Positions 5,627-7,887 of a stretch of DNA of 7,887 bases are shown here, piece by piece (position 1 is the first letter of the stretch; each line of letters begins with the position of its first letter). The notes below the pieces were generated by a model. The model saw only the letters and a program-made list of their open reading frames with translations. It searched no databases and was not told the origin of the DNA. Source of the stretch: an uncultured Verrucomicrobiota bacterium (GTDB lineage Bacteria; Verrucomicrobiota; Kiritimatiellia; RFP12; UBA1067); assembly GCA_946543025.1 (NCBI GenBank), contig CAMNLN010000162.1:1-7887 (forward strand). Direction: 5' to 3'. The position numbers and the translations under genes are program-made.

Positions 5627-6425
5627 CGCCATAGTCGTCCGGCGCATCCAAAGGCTTGTCGTCCGGCATCTCCTTCGAGGGCAGCACGGTGATCTCGTGG
5701 AACGCCGCGTTCTGGTACACGATGATGCGGTGCTGGCGCAGCAGCTCCAGCAAGGCGAGGAACGTGACGATCACCTCGCCGCGCGGCGACCGCTCGTTGA
5801 ACAGGCGCGAGAAGGCGATCTGCCCTTCGGAGCGCGTCCGCTCGATGATCATGTCCATCTTGTCGGGCACGCTCCAGCGCATGCCCTTCAGCTCCTCCTG
5901 CGGCACCTCGTTGAGGCGCGCGAGAACCTCCTGGAAAGCCGTCAGCAGGTCGAAAAGGTCCACGTGCGCGAGCGCGTCCGCCGCGTCGGCGGCCGTCTTC
6001 TCGAACTTCGGCCGCCCGCCGCCGTAGTCGAAGGACTCCTGCGCCATCACCTCGAACTCGGCGAGCTTGCCGGCAGCGTCCTTGAACTTCTTGTACTCGA
6101 TCAGCTGACGCACGAGGTCGAGGCGCGGGTCAACCCAATCCTCGTCCGTCCCCTCCTCGGTAGCGCGCCTGTCCACGGGCAGGAGCATCCGGCTCTTGAT
6201 CACCATGAGCGTGGCGGCCATCACGATGAACTCGCCCGCCACGTCAAGGTTCAGCTGGCGCATCAGATCGAGGTACTTCATGTACTGCGTCGTGACATGC
6301 TCGATCGGGATGTCGTAGATGTCCAGCTCCTCGCGGCGGATCAGGTACAGAAGAAGATCAAGGGGCCCCTCGAACACGTCGAGGTTCACCTTGTAGTCTT
6401 CCGCTATGAGTTCCGCCTGCGCCAT
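5622..6425 (-). CDS. scpA: Segregation and condensation protein A (ScpA, kleisin)
   Basis: ScpA is the kleisin that bridges the heads of the Smc dimer and binds ScpB. This 267-residue protein has the usual family length. The N-terminal Smc-neck-binding region is clear: YKVNLDVFEGPLDLLLYLIR at 11-30, REELDIYDIPIEHVTTQY at 31-48 and GEFIVMAATLMVIKSRMLLP at 64-83. The middle (about 90-180) is charged and predicted to be helical or flexible. The C-terminal winged helix that contacts the other Smc head is at about 190-250 (IAFSRLFNERSPRGEVIVTF, LLELLRQHRIIVYQ). It ends with a short acidic stretch. The ATG at 6425 matches the family start, although only a weak GAGA lies just before it. The gene sits 29 nt after the thioredoxin-like gene and 26 nt before scpB, as expected for an operon encoding both partners. 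Confidence 0.96.
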   Translation of the reverse strand: MAQAELIAEDYKVNLDVFEGPLDLLLYLIRREELDIYDIPIEHVTTQYMKYLDLMRQLNLDVAGEFIVMAATLMVIKSRMLLPVDRRATEEGTDEDWVDPRLDLVRQLIEYKKFKDAAGKLAEFEVMAQESFDYGGGRPKFEKTAADAADALAHVDLFDLLTAFQEVLARLNEVPQEELKGMRWSVPDKMDMIIERTRSEGQIAFSRLFNERSPRGEVIVTFLALLELLRQHRIIVYQNAAFHEITVLPSKEMPDDKPLDAPDDYGG

Positions 6426-6454
6426 CGTCTCTGTTTTCTCGAGCGATTACCCGA

Positions 6455-7189
6455 TCACTTCTTCTTGCCCTTGGCTTTCTTGGCCTTGCCGGACTTGTCG
6501 TTTTCGAGGAAACTCTTGAGCATTTCGAATTGCCTCTCCTGCTTGGAGATAACCTCTTCCTTCTTCTTCTCCATGTGCGCGGGGACTTTCATCGCGCGGG
6601 CGTCCTTGAACGCCTTCTCGTAGATTTCGACGTACTTCTTGACGATGCGCCTCCCGGCCTCATTCATCTCCTTCTCCATCTCCTCTTCGGGGCGGTTCAG
6701 GACCTCCTCGATCGGGTCGATGTACTTCTTGACGTCCGGCGCGTACTTGGTCTCCTCCTCAATCTTCTCAAGATACCTCTCCGGACCGTTCTTGTCATAA
6801 CCGAGTTTGGCCACCTCCTCGCCCTCGGCATCAAGGATGAGCACGGTCGGGAATCCGCCGATTTCATACTTCGACGTGAGCTTCCTGTTGTTCTTCTTGC
6901 CGTGCTCGGAGAGAAGATCCTTGTTCCGGGGATTGTCGATGTACACCAGCTCGTACTTTCCGACCGCGCCCTTGCGAAACGCCTCGGTCGAGAGGATTTC
7001 CTCCTCGAGCTTCTTGCACCACGTGCACCAGTCGCTGCCGCTGAACACGGCCACTACGTACCGCTTGTTTGCCTTGGCGCTCTTGAGCGCCGCGTCGAGG
7101 TTGTCGGTGAAACCCTGCGGCGTCGACGTCGCGGCAAGTGCCGTGGCGGCGAACATCGCCGCAATCGTTCTTATCATGATTTTCGTCAT
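6455..7189 (-). CDS. Exported thioredoxin-fold protein with CxxC active site and lysine-rich tail
   Basis: This 244-residue protein begins with a plausible signal peptide: MTKIMIR, a hydrophobic Ala-rich core to about residue 20, and possible cleavage near ALAATS. The thioredoxin fold spans about 27-145. Its redox motif is WCTWCKK (Cys55 and Cys58) in the context VFSGSDWCTWC, typical of the Thioredoxin_7-type secreted proteins. The cis-proline loop is GGFPTV (Pro114). It probably reduces or rearranges disulfides outside the cytoplasm; the substrate is unknown. After the fold come about 100 mostly helical, highly charged residues, ending in a Lys-rich tail (residues 232-244, DKSGKAKKAKGKKK-like). 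The ATG at 7189 has AAGGGA about 9 nt upstream; a second in-frame ATG at 7177 is possible and would still give a signal peptide. It lies 53 nt after trpS and 29 nt before scpA. Confidence 0.9.
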   Translation of the reverse strand: MTKIMIRTIAAMFAATALAATSTPQGFTDNLDAALKSAKANKRYVVAVFSGSDWCTWCKKLEEEILSTEAFRKGAVGKYELVYIDNPRNKDLLSEHGKKNNRKLTSKYEIGGFPTVLILDAEGEEVAKLGYDKNGPERYLEKIEEETKYAPDVKKYIDPIEEVLNRPEEEMEKEMNEAGRRIVKKYVEIYEKAFKDARAMKVPAHMEKKKEEVISKQERQFEMLKSFLENDKSGKAKKAKGKKK

Positions 7190-7198
7190 TTTCGTTTT

Positions 7199-7204
7199 TC
7201 CCTT
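7199..7204 (-). promoter_or_regulatory. Shine-Dalgarno sequence of the thioredoxin-like gene
   Basis: AAGGGA lies 9 nt before the ATG at 7189 within an A-rich leader. It supports that start over the internal ATG at 7177. No promoter is evident in the 53-nt gap after trpS, so cotranscription with trpS is likely. Confidence 0.5.
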
Positions 7205-7242
7205 TTTGTGAGCTTCATGTGCTTTGTGGCTGAAAACTCGTG

Positions 7243-7887
7243 CTACAGGCCTACTGCCTTGCGAACCTTCTCCATCGTGGGGGCAGCAGCGGCGCGGGCG
7301 CGCTTCGCGCCGTCCTGCAGGATGTCCTCGAGCGCGTCAGAATCCTTCGCCAGCTCCTCGCGCCGCGCCTTGAACGGGTCGAAGAGACGGTGGTAAGCCG
7401 CGAGGAGCGCCTTCTTCGCGTGGCCGTAGCCGTAGTTGCCGGCGCGGAAGCTCGCGGCCATCTCGGCCACCTCGTCCGGCGTCGCGAAGAGCTTGTAGAG
7501 TTCGTAGATCGAGTTGCCCTCCGGTTCCTTCGGCTCCTCCATCGTCTTCGAGTCCGTCACGATACCCATCACCTTCTTCTTCGCGGAGGGGTCGAACAGC
7601 TCGATCGTGTTGTGGTAGCTCTTGGACATCTTCTGCCCGTCGGTGCCGGGGATGGTGGCGACCGTGTCGGGGATGTACGCGTCGGGGATCTTGAAGATCT
7701 CGCCGTAGGCGTTGTTGAACTTGATCGCGAGGTCGCGCGTCACCTCCAGGTGCTGCTTCTGGTCCTTGCCCACCGGCACGAGGTCGGACTGCATGATGAG
7801 GATGTCCGCCGCCATCAGGACGGGATACGCGAAGAGGCCGTGCGTGGCGTCGAAGCCGTGCGCCATCTTGTCCTTGTAGCTGTGGCA
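7243..7887 (-). CDS. trpS: Tryptophan--tRNA ligase, C-terminal part (entering from the right edge)
   Basis: The frame is open from the right edge to TAG at 7245-7243, giving 214 residues, roughly the last two thirds of a bacterial TrpS (about 330 residues). This class I aminoacyl-tRNA synthetase charges tRNA-Trp in the cytoplasm. The segment YPVLMAADILIMQSDLVPVG, followed by KDQKQHLEVTRDLA, matches the Rossmann-fold core of the family. The ATP-binding KMSKS motif is intact (GQKMSKSYHNTIELF, encoded at 7632-7618). A helical anticodon-binding region follows, including FKARREELAKDSDALEDIL. The N-terminal HIGH-type motif lies outside the window. An ATG at 7866 is internal, because conserved sequence (SYKDK) continues upstream of it. 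It is the first visible gene of the apparent operon that runs through scpA and scpB. Confidence 0.97.
   Translation of the reverse strand, partial: CHSYKDKMAHGFDATHGLFAYPVLMAADILIMQSDLVPVGKDQKQHLEVTRDLAIKFNNAYGEIFKIPDAYIPDTVATIPGTDGQKMSKSYHNTIELFDPSAKKKVMGIVTDSKTMEEPKEPEGNSIYELYKLFATPDEVAEMAASFRAGNYGYGHAKKALLAAYHRLFDPFKARREELAKDSDALEDILQDGAKRARAAAAPTMEKVRKAVGL

Noticed and set aside
5697..7396. Long plus-strand open frames opposite scpA, the thioredoxin-like gene and trpS
   Set aside because: Their proteins are Leu-, His-, Arg- and Val-rich mirror readings of conserved minus-strand genes, with no independent support.
7243..7866. ATG at 7866 as a start for a short TrpS
   Set aside because: Conserved TrpS sequence continues in frame to the window edge, so this is an internal methionine of a gene cut by the window.

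Overview
The window is GC-rich and gene-dense. It reads as bacterial chromosome, mostly housekeeping genes, with one surface-protein gene at the left edge. Several traits suggest a PVC-group bacterium, perhaps Verrucomicrobiota/Kiritimatiellota: the trpS - thioredoxin-like - scpA - scpB order, a large beta-rich protein of unknown function, a LysM lipoprotein with TPR-like and coiled-coil parts, and A/T-rich heptamer repeats in an otherwise G+C-rich sequence. This placement is an inference from general impression, not from a marker gene.

Layout. Positions 1-1268 (+) hold the C-terminal part of a beta-rich, probably exported protein with no family I recognise. It converges on recN (1311-3041, -), a complete SMC-like DNA repair ATPase. 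Upstream of recN lies a short stretch (about 3053-3260, -) that has strong coding character on the minus strand but is broken by one +1 frameshift. Its stop codon overlaps a near-consensus extended -10 promoter for recN. Upstream again is a run of minus-strand genes, read from right to left: trpS (C-terminal part, entering from the right edge), an exported thioredoxin-fold protein, scpA, scpB, a TPR/coiled-coil/LysM lipoprotein, and an 87-residue single-span membrane protein. Gaps in this run are 53, 29 and 26 nt, then an 8-nt overlap, then 12 nt, so it looks like one operon.

How the genes fit together. ScpA and ScpB are the kleisin and winged-helix subunits that work with Smc in chromosome segregation; smc is not in the window. 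RecN is a structural cousin of Smc that acts in double-strand break repair. The lipoprotein, the small membrane protein and the thioredoxin-like protein are predicted envelope proteins, so the cluster mixes chromosome-maintenance and envelope functions. No mobile element, CRISPR array, RNA gene or convincing intrinsic terminator was seen. The points most worth a second look are the frameshifted remnant with its recN promoter, the unannotated-looking 87-residue membrane protein, the very acidic ScpB tail that overlaps the lipoprotein start, and the heptamer repeat between scpA and scpB.
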